NCBI RefSeq assembly: GCF_036227325.1
Contig: NZ_CP109467.1
Location: forward strand, 4,278,001 to 4,342,000
Reading direction: 5' to 3'
Length of the DNA: 64,000 bases
DNA from: Streptomyces sp. NBC_01465
GTDB taxonomy: Bacteria; Actinomycetota; Actinomycetes; Streptomycetales; Streptomycetaceae
Shown: in pieces, positions 51,501-58,700 of the stretch
Layout: every line of letters begins with the position of its first letter
Position numbering within the stretch: the first letter of the stretch is position 1
Translations under genes and position numbers: made by a program
Notes under the pieces: model-generated
What the model saw: the letters and a program-made list of their open reading frames with translations, nothing else
The model's database searches: none
What the model was told of the DNA's origin: nothing

Positions 51501-52491
51501 CGTGCAGGACGCGGCAGCGCGCGGTGGACGTGGCGTCCGGGACCGTGCCGTACGCCAGCGGCTGGACCGTGGGGCAGCCGGCGGGAGCGGAGAGGCGGGC
51601 CGACGTGAGGCTGTAGTCCATGCTCGCCGCGTACGACTGGTTCGTCAGCACACGGAACGGTGCGGTGCCCTTGAGGGTGCAGTCGAAGTCCGTGGCGTTG
51701 TTCTCACGGGTGGTGCAGACCTCCTTGCCGGTGGCGTCGTAGACGGTCCCGGTCACCTGCCACGCGGACAGATGGCTGCGCAGAACGTCCCCGGCGGCGG
51801 ACGGCAGGCCGAAGCAGTGGCCGGCGGACCCGGCGGTGAGCGTGTCGGCGAGGGCCTTCGGCGCCCCGAGGGCGGTGTCGTCCCCGGAGACCGCGGTGCA
51901 GGAAGTACCGGACAGCAGAGCCGTGTACGACACCGAGAAGCCACCGGGCACGGCGCCGGGCTGCACGGTGTACGTACCGGCCTGGCTCGTCGGACACCGT
52001 GCCGCCCCGTACGCGCCGTCGGGCCGGTCGCAGGTGACCGTCGAACCGTCCGGTGCGGTGAGCGTCGGGTACTGGGGCTGGTCGTCGGTGGAGACGACCT
52101 GGAGGAACACCAGGTCGGCGGGGTTCGGCAGGGCGAAGGTGAAGCTCGCGCCGCCCTCGGGCCAGGCCGAGCAGGTGTAGACCGTCCCCGACTCGATCGC
52201 CCCGGAGCAGGTGTCGGCCGCATCGCTACGGCCGATCTCGCGCGCGGCGGTCGCGTGCAGCGCCTCGGGAGCCGCCTTCTTCGCCGTGGGTTTCGTGGAC
52301 TTCGTGGACTTCGGCGCCGCGTGCTCGGAAGCGGCCGCTGTGGTCTTCGGGGTCGGGACGGCCACGGCGGAAGCCGAGCCGGTCTGTGCGGTGAACGAGG
52401 CCAGGACGGCGACGATCAGCGCGAGAAGCGAAGCGGCCCCCCTGGGCGCGTGTCGTCTTCGGTGTTGTTTCCTGATGGACGGTTGAAGCAT
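48520..52491 (-). CDS. Large secreted repeat protein with IPT/TIG domain and three C-terminal repeats
   Basis: ATG 52491, with AGGGGG upstream, gives 1,323 residues; a start at 52536 is less likely. A signal peptide (ASLLALIVAVLASFTAQTGS) precedes a Lys/Thr/Ala-rich region. Residues about 100-890 hold many repeated Cys-containing segments of about 90-100 residues (each with a C-x-x-motif such as GCTAVRDDGFA, PGEQQCLSLPTATGHGLYLV). An IPT/TIG-like domain follows (VTSVSPSSGPAGTSNQVVLH). The last 390 residues are three copies of a roughly 125-residue module starting SPTRFLDTRNGTGAPK. No catalytic motif is seen, so adhesion or surface display is likely. The first two C-terminal modules are almost identical at the DNA level. 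Confidence 0.8.
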   Translation of the reverse strand: MLQPSIRKQHRRRHAPRGAASLLALIVAVLASFTAQTGSASAVAVPTPKTTAAASEHAAPKSTKSTKPTAKKAAPEALHATAAREIGRSDAADTCSGAIESGTVYTCSAWPEGGASFTFALPNPADLVFLQVVSTDDQPQYPTLTAPDGSTVTCDRPDGAYGAARCPTSQAGTYTVQPGAVPGGFSVSYTALLSGTSCTAVSGDDTALGAPKALADTLTAGSAGHCFGLPSAAGDVLRSHLSAWQVTGTVYDATGKEVCTTRENNATDFDCTLKGTAPFRVLTNQSYAASMDYSLTSARLSAPAGCPTVQPLAYGTVPDATSTARCRVLHVPASGRYLFDTVGDSVSGSLYATDGTSRCTPTLLAPCTLTAGDYTWARDGRDSDPAAFGVRLYATTLTQGCTAVRDDGFASGPAQGTFGGPGEQQCLSLPTATGHGLYLVDRTPDGGAQPSYRVFDAKGAEQCDNDNAPLICKLTGTAPFHAVLSGSAAGAYQLAVQDTGKTAGCTAWPQSAFNGTWGVSVPLTSTTQTVCLGIAAGQHSTAEMFDYTNDTNKVNAAVRVFDGAGNELCTTVGGSTTTCRFKAGVGYTALLTGTGPSDTYKLVRRDISSTAKCATPASLTVGGASTSFTFNSALDSRCLRVTGAATDKFWMSARTSTAARNTGVVLKVVDASGTSVCWQWGVSCRVTGSASYVVIVLASGYDGTPISAHIDTWRVGTASGWAPQCTANKVSPQGFSVRSGTFTESATAYCAVIPMKPSQRFHVYGTQSGSSMSTPWVSLLSPTGFADDSYAYQCFGDNVGDFVFSCLTDSSAPAGDYVMVLSPNQVETPVEYSMQGVCEGGCTTQPKRAEVTSVSPSSGPAGTSNQVVLHGKNLTLGTEVQLASHGSPASDYRMSEPVSVSADGTSLTVLLSSYDVEPGAYDIVIDRAGYTSGTPSPGYLPGAYTVTAAPAATHNRLVPVSPTRFLDTRNGTGAPKARVGAGGTVKLKVAGTHGIPATGVTAVVMNVTAVRPTGTGHVDVYPDGQPLPTVSSVNYTAPQTIANLVTVPVRNGTVDLRNSTGSVDLLADVTGYYTEGSSGSALTAVSPTRFLDTRNGTGAPKARVGAGGTVKLKVAGTHGIPATGVTAVVMNVTAVRPTTGGYITVYPDGRPLPAVSNINFPAGRTIPNMVVVPVVNGSVDLRNSAGSVDLLADVTGYFSATGSTFTPAGPLRLLDTRSGLGARYGAVAPGGVVSLPVAGTAGVPSSGVTAVVLNVTVTAPSAGGYLTVHPHGLPEPGVSNLNFGAGETISNMVVVPVVDGRVTFANHTGSVQVIADLAGYYSS
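49078..49614 (-). repeat. Near-identical 162-bp direct repeat inside the secreted-protein gene
   Basis: 49078-49239 matches 49453-49614 with a single mismatch (49141 versus 49516), a 375-bp period equal to 125 codons. The first module arm (encoding GTGAPKARVGAGGTVKLKVA and neighbours) is duplicated, whereas the third module is diverged. This indicates recent duplication or gene conversion, and it could be a site of slippage. Confidence 0.85.
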
Positions 52492-52692
52492 GCGTTCCCC
52501 CCTGGAAAGCGCAGGCCCTGTCCCTGTGGTGCTCACGAGGGCTCTTGGGGCGAGCGGATTCTAACGAGGGGCAAGGACAGGCGTTCGATCTTTACTGTGG
52601 CGTAGATCATGCTTTCCCGACCGATGACTTCGCGTCCCGGTCCAGGTCGTACTGGCAACACCACCGCGCCGCAGACGAACGGAACCCAAGCC

Positions 52693-52899
52693 ATGAGCGA
52701 ACCCGTGAAGGGCCCCGCGAGCTACTTCCCCTCGATCGAGAAGAAGTACGGCCGACCGATCGCGGAGTGGAAGGACCTCATCCGCGCCTCGCCCCTGACC
52801 AAGCACATGGAACTGGTCACCTGGCTCAAGACCGAACACGGCCTGGGCCACGGCCACGCCAGCGCTCTGGTGGCGCACACGCTCGCCGAGGACAAGTGA
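52693..52899 (+). CDS. DUF4287 protein
   Basis: ATG 52693 begins a 68-residue protein, MSEPVKGPASYFPSIEKKYG, RPIAEWKDLIRASPLTKHME, GHGHASALVAHTLAEDK. It matches the DUF4287 family, small alpha-helical proteins widespread in actinobacteria; the conserved YFPSIEKKYGRP and the final H-G-x-G-H-A-x-A-L-V are the recognised positions. No reaction is known. It lies upstream of a terminator and a convergent tRNA gene. Confidence 0.85.
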   Translation: MSEPVKGPASYFPSIEKKYGRPIAEWKDLIRASPLTKHMELVTWLKTEHGLGHGHASALVAHTLAEDK

Positions 52900-52919
52900 C
52901 GCCCGACCGGCAAAAGCAG

Positions 52920-52951
52920 AAGGCCCGGACCGCTGATGCGGTCCGGGCCTT
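52920..52951 (+). terminator. Terminator after the DUF4287 gene
   Basis: A perfect 14-bp stem (52920-52933 with 52938-52951) and a 4-nt loop begin 20 bp past the stop codon; on the minus strand it also lies 7 bp downstream of tRNA-Ser(GGA). Confidence 0.85.
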
Positions 52952-52958
52952 CCGGCTG

Positions 52959-53043
52959 CGGAGGATACGAGATTCGAACTCGTGAGGGGTTGCCCCCAAC
53001 ACGCTTTCCAAGCGTGCGCCCTAGGCCACTAGGCGAATCCTCC
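52959..53043 (-). tRNA. tRNA-Ser(GGA)
   Basis: An 85-nt class II tRNA on the minus strand begins GGAGGAT (paired with ATCCTCC, discriminator G). Its anticodon loop is CTTGGAAA with anticodon GGA, it has a long variable arm (TTGGGGGCAACCCCT), and the T-arm ACGAGTTCGAATCTCGT. It lies between the DUF4287 terminator and the SRP RNA promoter region. Confidence 0.93.
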
Positions 53044-53111
53044 GCGACGAACAATACAAGACCGGAAGGGGTGCTCGCGAACTCGTTCCCACCCCCGTGG
53101 ATCAGCTAGGG

Positions 53112-53208
53112 TGTGGGTCAGCCCCTCACGTGGCGCTATCTGACTGAACTCCCCCAGGGCCGGAAGGCAGCAAGGGTAGGTTGGCTCTGGCGGGTGCGTG
53201 GGGGGCCC
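53112..53208 (+). ncRNA. ffs: Signal recognition particle (4.5S) RNA
   Basis: The segment contains the conserved SRP domain IV core, GGCCGGAAGGCAGCAAGGGT, with the flanking helix CCCCCAGG / CTCTGGCGGG. The outer helix pairs GGGTCAGCCCC near 53115 with GGGGGGCCC near 53200. The length of about 97 nt fits the short bacterial SRP RNA. It lies immediately upstream of dnaX, as in other Streptomyces. The ends are approximate. Confidence 0.9.
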
Positions 53209-53258
53209 TTTGCGTTCGGCGGTCCTGGTTGTCAGTGGGGCCCGATAGCCTCGTATAT

Positions 53259-55409
53259 GTGTCGTCCCTTGCGCTGTACCGCCGCTACCGCCCCGAGTCC
53301 TTCGCCGAGGTCATCGGGCAGGAGCATGTCACTGCCCCGTTGATGCAGGCCCTGCGGAACAACCGGGTCAATCACGCGTACCTGTTCAGTGGGCCGCGAG
53401 GCTGCGGCAAGACGACCAGTGCGCGGATTCTCGCCCGGTGTCTCAACTGTGAGCAGGGGCCCACGCCCACGCCCTGCGGGGAGTGCCAGTCCTGTCAGGA
53501 CCTGGCGAGGAACGGGCGCGGGTCCATCGATGTGATCGAGATCGACGCCGCTTCGCACGGTGGCGTGGACGATGCGCGTGATCTGCGCGAGAAGGCCTTC
53601 TTCGGGCCCGCCGGCAGTCGTTACAAGATCTACATCATCGACGAGGCGCACATGGTCACCTCGGCGGGCTTCAACGCCCTGCTGAAGGTGGTCGAGGAGC
53701 CGCCGGAGCATCTGAAGTTCATCTTCGCGACCACCGAGCCCGAGAAGGTCATCGGGACGATTCGGTCGCGTACGCACCACTACCCGTTCCGGCTCGTGCC
53801 GCCCGGGACCCTGCGCGACTATCTCGGCGAGGTCTGCGGGCGCGAGGGCGCCACGGTCGCCGACGGGGTGCTGCCTCTGGTCGTACGGGCGGGGGCCGGG
53901 TCCGTGCGTGACTCGATGTCCGTCATGGACCAGCTCCTCGCGGGCGCCGCCGACGACGGTGTGACGTATGCCATGGCGACCTCGCTGCTGGGGTACACCG
54001 ACGGGTCGCTGCTCGACTCGGTGATCGATGCCTTCGCCTCGGGGGACGGGGCTGCCGCTTTCGAGGTCGTCGACCGGGTCATCGAGGGCGGCAACGACCC
54101 CCGGCGGTTCGTCGCCGATCTGCTGGAGCGGCTGCGGGATCTCGTGATCCTGGCCGCCGTGCCCGACGCGGGGGAGAAGGGGCTCATCGATGCCCCGGCC
54201 GATGTCGTCGAGCGGATGCAGGCGCAGGCTTCTGTCTTCGGTGCGGCCGAGCTGAGCCGGGCCGCCGATCTGGTCAATTCCGGGCTTACGGAAATGCGCG
54301 GGGCCACCTCGCCGCGGCTCCAGCTCGAGCTGATCTGCGCGCGGGTGCTGCTGCCCGCCGCCTTCGACGACGAGCGGTCCATGCAGGCCAGGCTCGACCG
54401 GCTGGAGCGCAGCGGCGGCGCGTTCATGGCCGGGGGCGGGGCCGGGCCTGCGATGGGTTACGTACCGGGGCCGGACGCGCATGCGCCCGCGCCGCCGATG
54501 GGCGTCCCCGGTGGGGGACCCGCCGCCGCTCAGGCCGCCCAGGCCGCTGCTCAGCAGGCCGCGGCGCCGGTCGCGCCTCCGGTCTCCGCTCCCGCACCGG
54601 CACCGGCTCCCGCACCCGTGCAGGCCGCCCCTGCGCCGGCCGCCGACGGGCAGCGGGCGCCCGGTGCCTGGCCGGGGGCCGTGGTTCCCGGTTCGGCCGC
54701 CGCTGCGGCTCCTGCTCCCGTACGGCAGCCCGGCGGATGGCCGTCGGCCACCGCGCCGGGTCAGGGGCAGCCCACACCGCCGCCCGCGGCGGCCGAGCCG
54801 CAGGCCGCCGCTGCCTCCGCGCCCGCGCCCGGCATGGCACAGGGCGCCGCCCAGGTGCGGAACATGTGGCCCGGGATCCTGGACGCCGTGAAGAACAAGC
54901 GGCGCTTCACCTGGATCCTGCTCAGCCAGAACGCCCAGGTCGCAGGGTTCGACGGCACCACCCTGCAGCTCGGCTTCCCCAACGCGGGGGCCAGGGACAA
55001 CTTCGCGTCCAGCGGCAGCGAGGACGTGCTGAAGCAGGTGCTGTCCGAGCAGTTCCAGGTGCAGTGGAAGGTCGAGGCGATCCTCGACCCCTCGGGAGGC
55101 ACGCAGCCTCCCGGCGGCGGCAGCTACCAGCCCGCCCCGCCGGTCCGCCCGGCACCCCAGCAGGCCCCGCCCCAGGCCGCGCCCGCACCCCAGCCCGTAC
55201 AGCAGCAACAGCCGCAGCAGCAGGCCCCCGCGCCCGAGCCCTACCGCGCGCCCGAGCCGCCGGCCGAGATGGCACCGCCTCCCGTCGCCCCCGAGGACGA
55301 CACCCCGGAGGAGGACGATCCGGACCTCGTCGACTCCGCGCTCTCCGGCCACGACCTGATCGTGCGCGAGCTCGGGGCGACCGTGGTGGAGGAATATACG
55401 AACGAGTAG
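53259..55409 (+). CDS. dnaX: DNA polymerase III gamma/tau subunit
   Basis: A GTG at 53259 (VSSLALYRRYRPESFAEVIG) gives 716 residues. Domains I-III of the clamp-loader AAA+ protein are intact: Walker A GPRGCGKTT, the zinc module with four cysteines (CLNCEQG, CGECQSC), Walker B IIDEAHMVT, and sensor 1 FATTEPEKV. The C-terminal half is an Ala/Pro-rich linker followed by the tau-type region (NMWPGILDAVKNKRRFTWIL). Actinobacterial DnaX has only the tau form. It is downstream of the SRP RNA, with about 50 bp between. Confidence 0.95.
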   Translation: MSSLALYRRYRPESFAEVIGQEHVTAPLMQALRNNRVNHAYLFSGPRGCGKTTSARILARCLNCEQGPTPTPCGECQSCQDLARNGRGSIDVIEIDAASHGGVDDARDLREKAFFGPAGSRYKIYIIDEAHMVTSAGFNALLKVVEEPPEHLKFIFATTEPEKVIGTIRSRTHHYPFRLVPPGTLRDYLGEVCGREGATVADGVLPLVVRAGAGSVRDSMSVMDQLLAGAADDGVTYAMATSLLGYTDGSLLDSVIDAFASGDGAAAFEVVDRVIEGGNDPRRFVADLLERLRDLVILAAVPDAGEKGLIDAPADVVERMQAQASVFGAAELSRAADLVNSGLTEMRGATSPRLQLELICARVLLPAAFDDERSMQARLDRLERSGGAFMAGGGAGPAMGYVPGPDAHAPAPPMGVPGGGPAAAQAAQAAAQQAAAPVAPPVSAPAPAPAPAPVQAAPAPAADGQRAPGAWPGAVVPGSAAAAAPAPVRQPGGWPSATAPGQGQPTPPPAAAEPQAAAASAPAPGMAQGAAQVRNMWPGILDAVKNKRRFTWILLSQNAQVAGFDGTTLQLGFPNAGARDNFASSGSEDVLKQVLSEQFQVQWKVEAILDPSGGTQPPGGGSYQPAPPVRPAPQQAPPQAAPAPQPVQQQQPQQQAPAPEPYRAPEPPAEMAPPPVAPEDDTPEEDDPDLVDSALSGHDLIVRELGATVVEEYTNE

Positions 55410-55468
55410 CGGGGCGGGGTTCGGCGGCCCGTACAAGGGGCACGTCGAGTGCGGGCTAGGCTGATGGC

Positions 55469-56725
55469 GTGAAGGTCCTTGTCATCGGCGGCGGCGCCCG
55501 CGAACACGCCCTGTGCCGCTCTCTCTCGCTCGACCCCGACGTCTCCTCCCTGCACTGCGCCCCCGGGAACGCGGGCATCGCGGAGGTCGCCGCACTGCAT
55601 CCGGTGGATGCCATGGACGGCGCTGCCGTCGCGCGGCTCGCCACCGAACTGGGGGCGGAGCTCGTCGTCGTAGGCCCCGAGGCGCCCCTGGTCGCCGGTG
55701 TGGCCGACGCGGTACGGGACGCGGGCATCCCCTGCTTCGGACCGAGCCGCGAGGCGGCCGAGCTCGAAGGGTCCAAGGCCTTCGCCAAGGACGTCATGGC
55801 GGGGGCCGGCGTCCCCACCGCGCGCTCCTACGTCTGCACCACCCCCGAGGAGATCGACGAGGCGCTGGACGCCTTCGGCGCTCCGTACGTCGTCAAGGAC
55901 GACGGTCTCGCCGCAGGCAAGGGCGTCGTCGTCACCGACGACCTCGCCGCCGCCCGTACGCACGCCCTGGCCTGCGACCGGGTCGTCATCGAGGAGTTCC
56001 TCGACGGCCCCGAGGTCTCCCTCTTCGCCATCACCGACGGTGTGACCGTCCTCCCGCTGCAGCCCGCACAGGACTTCAAGCGCGCGCTCGACGGCGACGA
56101 GGGCCCCAACACCGGCGGCATGGGCGCCTACTCGCCGCTCCCGTGGGCCGACCCGAAGCTGGTCGACGAGGTCATGCAGTCCGTCCTCCAGCCCACCGTC
56201 GACGAGCTGCGCCGCCGCGGCACGCCCTTCGCGGGGCTGCTGTACGCCGGTCTGGCGATCACCTCCCGCGGGGTACGGGTCATCGAGTTCAACGCCCGCT
56301 TCGGCGACCCGGAGACCCAGGTCGTCCTGGCCCGTCTGCGGACCCCCCTCGCCGGTGTCCTGCTGCACGCCGCCAACGGCACCCTCGACATCCAGCCCCC
56401 GCTGGTCTGGCGCGACGACGCGGCCGTCACGGTCGTCATCGCCTCGCACAACTACCCGGAGACCCCGCGCACCGGCGACCCGATCACCGGCCTCGACGAG
56501 GTCGCGGCGGAGGATGCACCCCATGCGTATGTCCTGCATGCCGGGACGAAGACGGACGGGGATGCCGTGGTCAGCGCCGGAGGCCGGGTGCTGTCGGTGA
56601 CCGCGACCGGCGCCGACCTGTCCCAGGCGCGCGAGCGGGCCTACGCCGCCGTGGCCAGGGTCCGGCTCGACGGTTCGCAGCACCGTACGGACATCGCCCG
56701 TAAGGCGGCGGAAGCTTCCGCCTGA
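55469..56725 (+). CDS. purD: Phosphoribosylamine-glycine ligase
   Basis: A GTG at 55469 gives 418 residues of the usual length. The N-terminal domain (MKVLVIGGGAREHALCRSL), the ATP-grasp region (KDDGLAAGKGVVVTDDLAAA, EFLDGPEVSLFAITDGVTVL) and the conserved GPNTGGMGAYSPLPW and FNARFGDPETQVVLARL mark PurD, which joins phosphoribosylamine and glycine in the second step of purine synthesis. The gene is separated from purC by two unrelated genes and is probably transcribed on its own. Confidence 0.96.
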   Translation: MKVLVIGGGAREHALCRSLSLDPDVSSLHCAPGNAGIAEVAALHPVDAMDGAAVARLATELGAELVVVGPEAPLVAGVADAVRDAGIPCFGPSREAAELEGSKAFAKDVMAGAGVPTARSYVCTTPEEIDEALDAFGAPYVVKDDGLAAGKGVVVTDDLAAARTHALACDRVVIEEFLDGPEVSLFAITDGVTVLPLQPAQDFKRALDGDEGPNTGGMGAYSPLPWADPKLVDEVMQSVLQPTVDELRRRGTPFAGLLYAGLAITSRGVRVIEFNARFGDPETQVVLARLRTPLAGVLLHAANGTLDIQPPLVWRDDAAVTVVIASHNYPETPRTGDPITGLDEVAAEDAPHAYVLHAGTKTDGDAVVSAGGRVLSVTATGADLSQARERAYAAVARVRLDGSQHRTDIARKAAEASA

Positions 56726-56919
56726 ACGTCAGCACCTTTGCCCAAAGCCATTCCATCGAGTGACGGCTGACCCATCCGGATGACGCTCGCCGCAGCCCCA
56801 ACTAGTGTGCGGCGCAAGCGTTCCGGCACTTGGCCCACCGGCATTGCGATGTCAGTGGCGGGTGCCACAGTGGGGGAGTGAGCAACACCGCCGCGAGGGC
56901 AGAGGGGTGACATCCGGAA

Positions 56920-58542
56920 GTGTCCGGTACCGGAGTGGGTGAGCAGCGGGGTGCGCCAGGAGCGCGCGCCCGGGCTCTGGCCGTGCTGCGCATCCGCAGC
57001 AGGGCCCTGGCCGTGGCACTGCTGCCTGCCGCCTTCGCGGTCGTGCTGATCGCGGGCGGGGTCACGGGGCACATGGGCGGCGGGAGTTGGGATCTCGCGC
57101 GCTGGGTGGTGTCGGGCGTCGCGGTCGTCGTGCTGCTCGCCGCGGCCGTCGTCGGCGCCGTGATCGTGCGGGCCAGGCCCGCCCTCAGCCCCACCGTCGA
57201 ACTGCCCGAGTCGGCCGCGCCCGATCTGCACCGCATGGTGCGCGAGCTGGCCGACCGCCTCGATGTGCCCGCACCCTCCGCGATAGCGCTCACCCCGGAC
57301 TGCGACAGCTGGCTGGAGGACCGCAGCCACCCCGGCATATCGGGGGTGGGCCGGCGCCGGGTGGAGGCCGCGCCCGTGCTGGTCATCGGCTCGCCCTTCC
57401 TGTGGTGGATGCGCGTCGCCGAGCTGCGCGCGGTGCTCGCACCGGTCGTCGCGGGGACGGGGCCCTCCGCCCACCCGGACATAGCCGCGGCCCGCCGTTT
57501 CGTACGGGGCCTGGACGCGGCCGTGGCGGTGGCCTCCCGGCCGGGTCTCGGACCGCTGCGCCGGATCGCGTACGCCCCGGTGGGAGCGGTGGCGAGGCTC
57601 CTGCTGCGGACCTGCCGGATCCATGCGGCCGAGATGGAGCGCGGCGTCGCCGCCGCCGCGTCCGACCGTGCACAGGCTGTGGACTACGGACTGCGGATCG
57701 TCGCCCAGGAGCAGGTCGGCCTCGCCTACGCGGGCTGGGACCGGCTGCTGACCCGGGTCGCGCTGCCCGCCTGGCGGATGGGCCGCTGGCCCTCGCGCCT
57801 GGACGCGGGCGTCGTCTCCGCCCTCACCGAACTCTCCCGGCGCGACCGCCTCGCGGAGGGCTTCACCTCCCGTCTCGGCGAGCGTCCCGCCTGCGACCTG
57901 CTGGAAGAGCCCGGCGCGGTCGACGAGGCGACCTCCCTGCTCGCCGCCCGGCTCTTCCACGGAGGACCGGCCGAGACCGGTCCCGACTGGTCGCCGGTGG
58001 ACTGGCAGAGCTACCCCGAAGAGGTCGTGGACCGTAAGTGGCGCACCGAGGCCGCCCGCCTCCACCGCGTCCTGGACACGCTGGGTGTACGACGCCCGGC
58101 CGAGCCCGGGGGCCCGACGCTGGCCCGCGTCATGGACCACCTCGCCGCGGACGACAGCGAGACGCTGGCCGCGGGCATCACCGCCGAGGTGGCCCGCGAG
58201 GAAGCCGCCGCACCGCCGCCGCAGAGCGCCCTCTCCGCGGACGGCGAGGACCTCTGGGACACCGGCAGCGTCCCGCTCTTCCCGCTCCAGCCGCCGCGTA
58301 CAGGACGCGACCTCCTCGCCGACCACGTCACGGCGATGGTCTGCTGCGCCGCCGTCGACACCGCAGGTGCGACCCCCGGCCTCGACTGGCTCGACGGCCC
58401 CTCGCTTCTCGTCGACGGCGAACGCAAGGCGGACCTGGGCAGCCGGGTCATGAGTCTGGTCGAGGACGGAGACGCGGAGCCGCTTCGGGGATGGCTTGCC
58501 TCTGTCGGGGTACGCGCGGAGAAGCCCGTCCGGCTCGTATGA
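56920..58542 (+). CDS. Membrane protein with an M48-peptidase-like fold lacking the HExxH
   Basis: A GTG at 56920 gives 540 residues. Two TM helices (about 28-46 and 61-83) precede a domain matching HtpX/M48 metallopeptidases up to PVLVIGSPFLWWMRVAELRA. In active enzymes the next segment is VLAHExxH, but here it reads VLAPVVAG, so neither zinc histidine nor the catalytic glutamate is present. The rest is a long helical region with partial repeats (MVRELADRLDVPAPSAIALT; RIVAQEQVGLAYAGWDRLLT). A proteolytic function is unlikely; it may be a pseudoenzyme that binds substrates or partners. It is a single gene after purD. Confidence 0.75.
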   Translation: MSGTGVGEQRGAPGARARALAVLRIRSRALAVALLPAAFAVVLIAGGVTGHMGGGSWDLARWVVSGVAVVVLLAAAVVGAVIVRARPALSPTVELPESAAPDLHRMVRELADRLDVPAPSAIALTPDCDSWLEDRSHPGISGVGRRRVEAAPVLVIGSPFLWWMRVAELRAVLAPVVAGTGPSAHPDIAAARRFVRGLDAAVAVASRPGLGPLRRIAYAPVGAVARLLLRTCRIHAAEMERGVAAAASDRAQAVDYGLRIVAQEQVGLAYAGWDRLLTRVALPAWRMGRWPSRLDAGVVSALTELSRRDRLAEGFTSRLGERPACDLLEEPGAVDEATSLLAARLFHGGPAETGPDWSPVDWQSYPEEVVDRKWRTEAARLHRVLDTLGVRRPAEPGGPTLARVMDHLAADDSETLAAGITAEVAREEAAAPPPQSALSADGEDLWDTGSVPLFPLQPPRTGRDLLADHVTAMVCCAAVDTAGATPGLDWLDGPSLLVDGERKADLGSRVMSLVEDGDAEPLRGWLASVGVRAEKPVRLV

Positions 58543-58700
58543 CGGAACGGGCCGCGATGTTCAGAACGGACGTATTCGTTCCGGTCACGTCAATTCACGA
58601 CGAACGGTGACGGAGTGCGCGCGTTATGTGATGTGCTGGGGCCAGTAGCTGACAGTCGTCGCACCACTGTTGTCTCGGGGGCGCGAGGGAGGGGACCCGC

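Noticed and set aside
48487..52605. A 1,372-codon open frame on the plus strand opposite the secreted-protein gene
   Set aside because: High-GC DNA leaves long antisense frames. The product is low-complexity Gly/Arg/Val, and the minus strand has a signal peptide, domains and a ribosome binding site.
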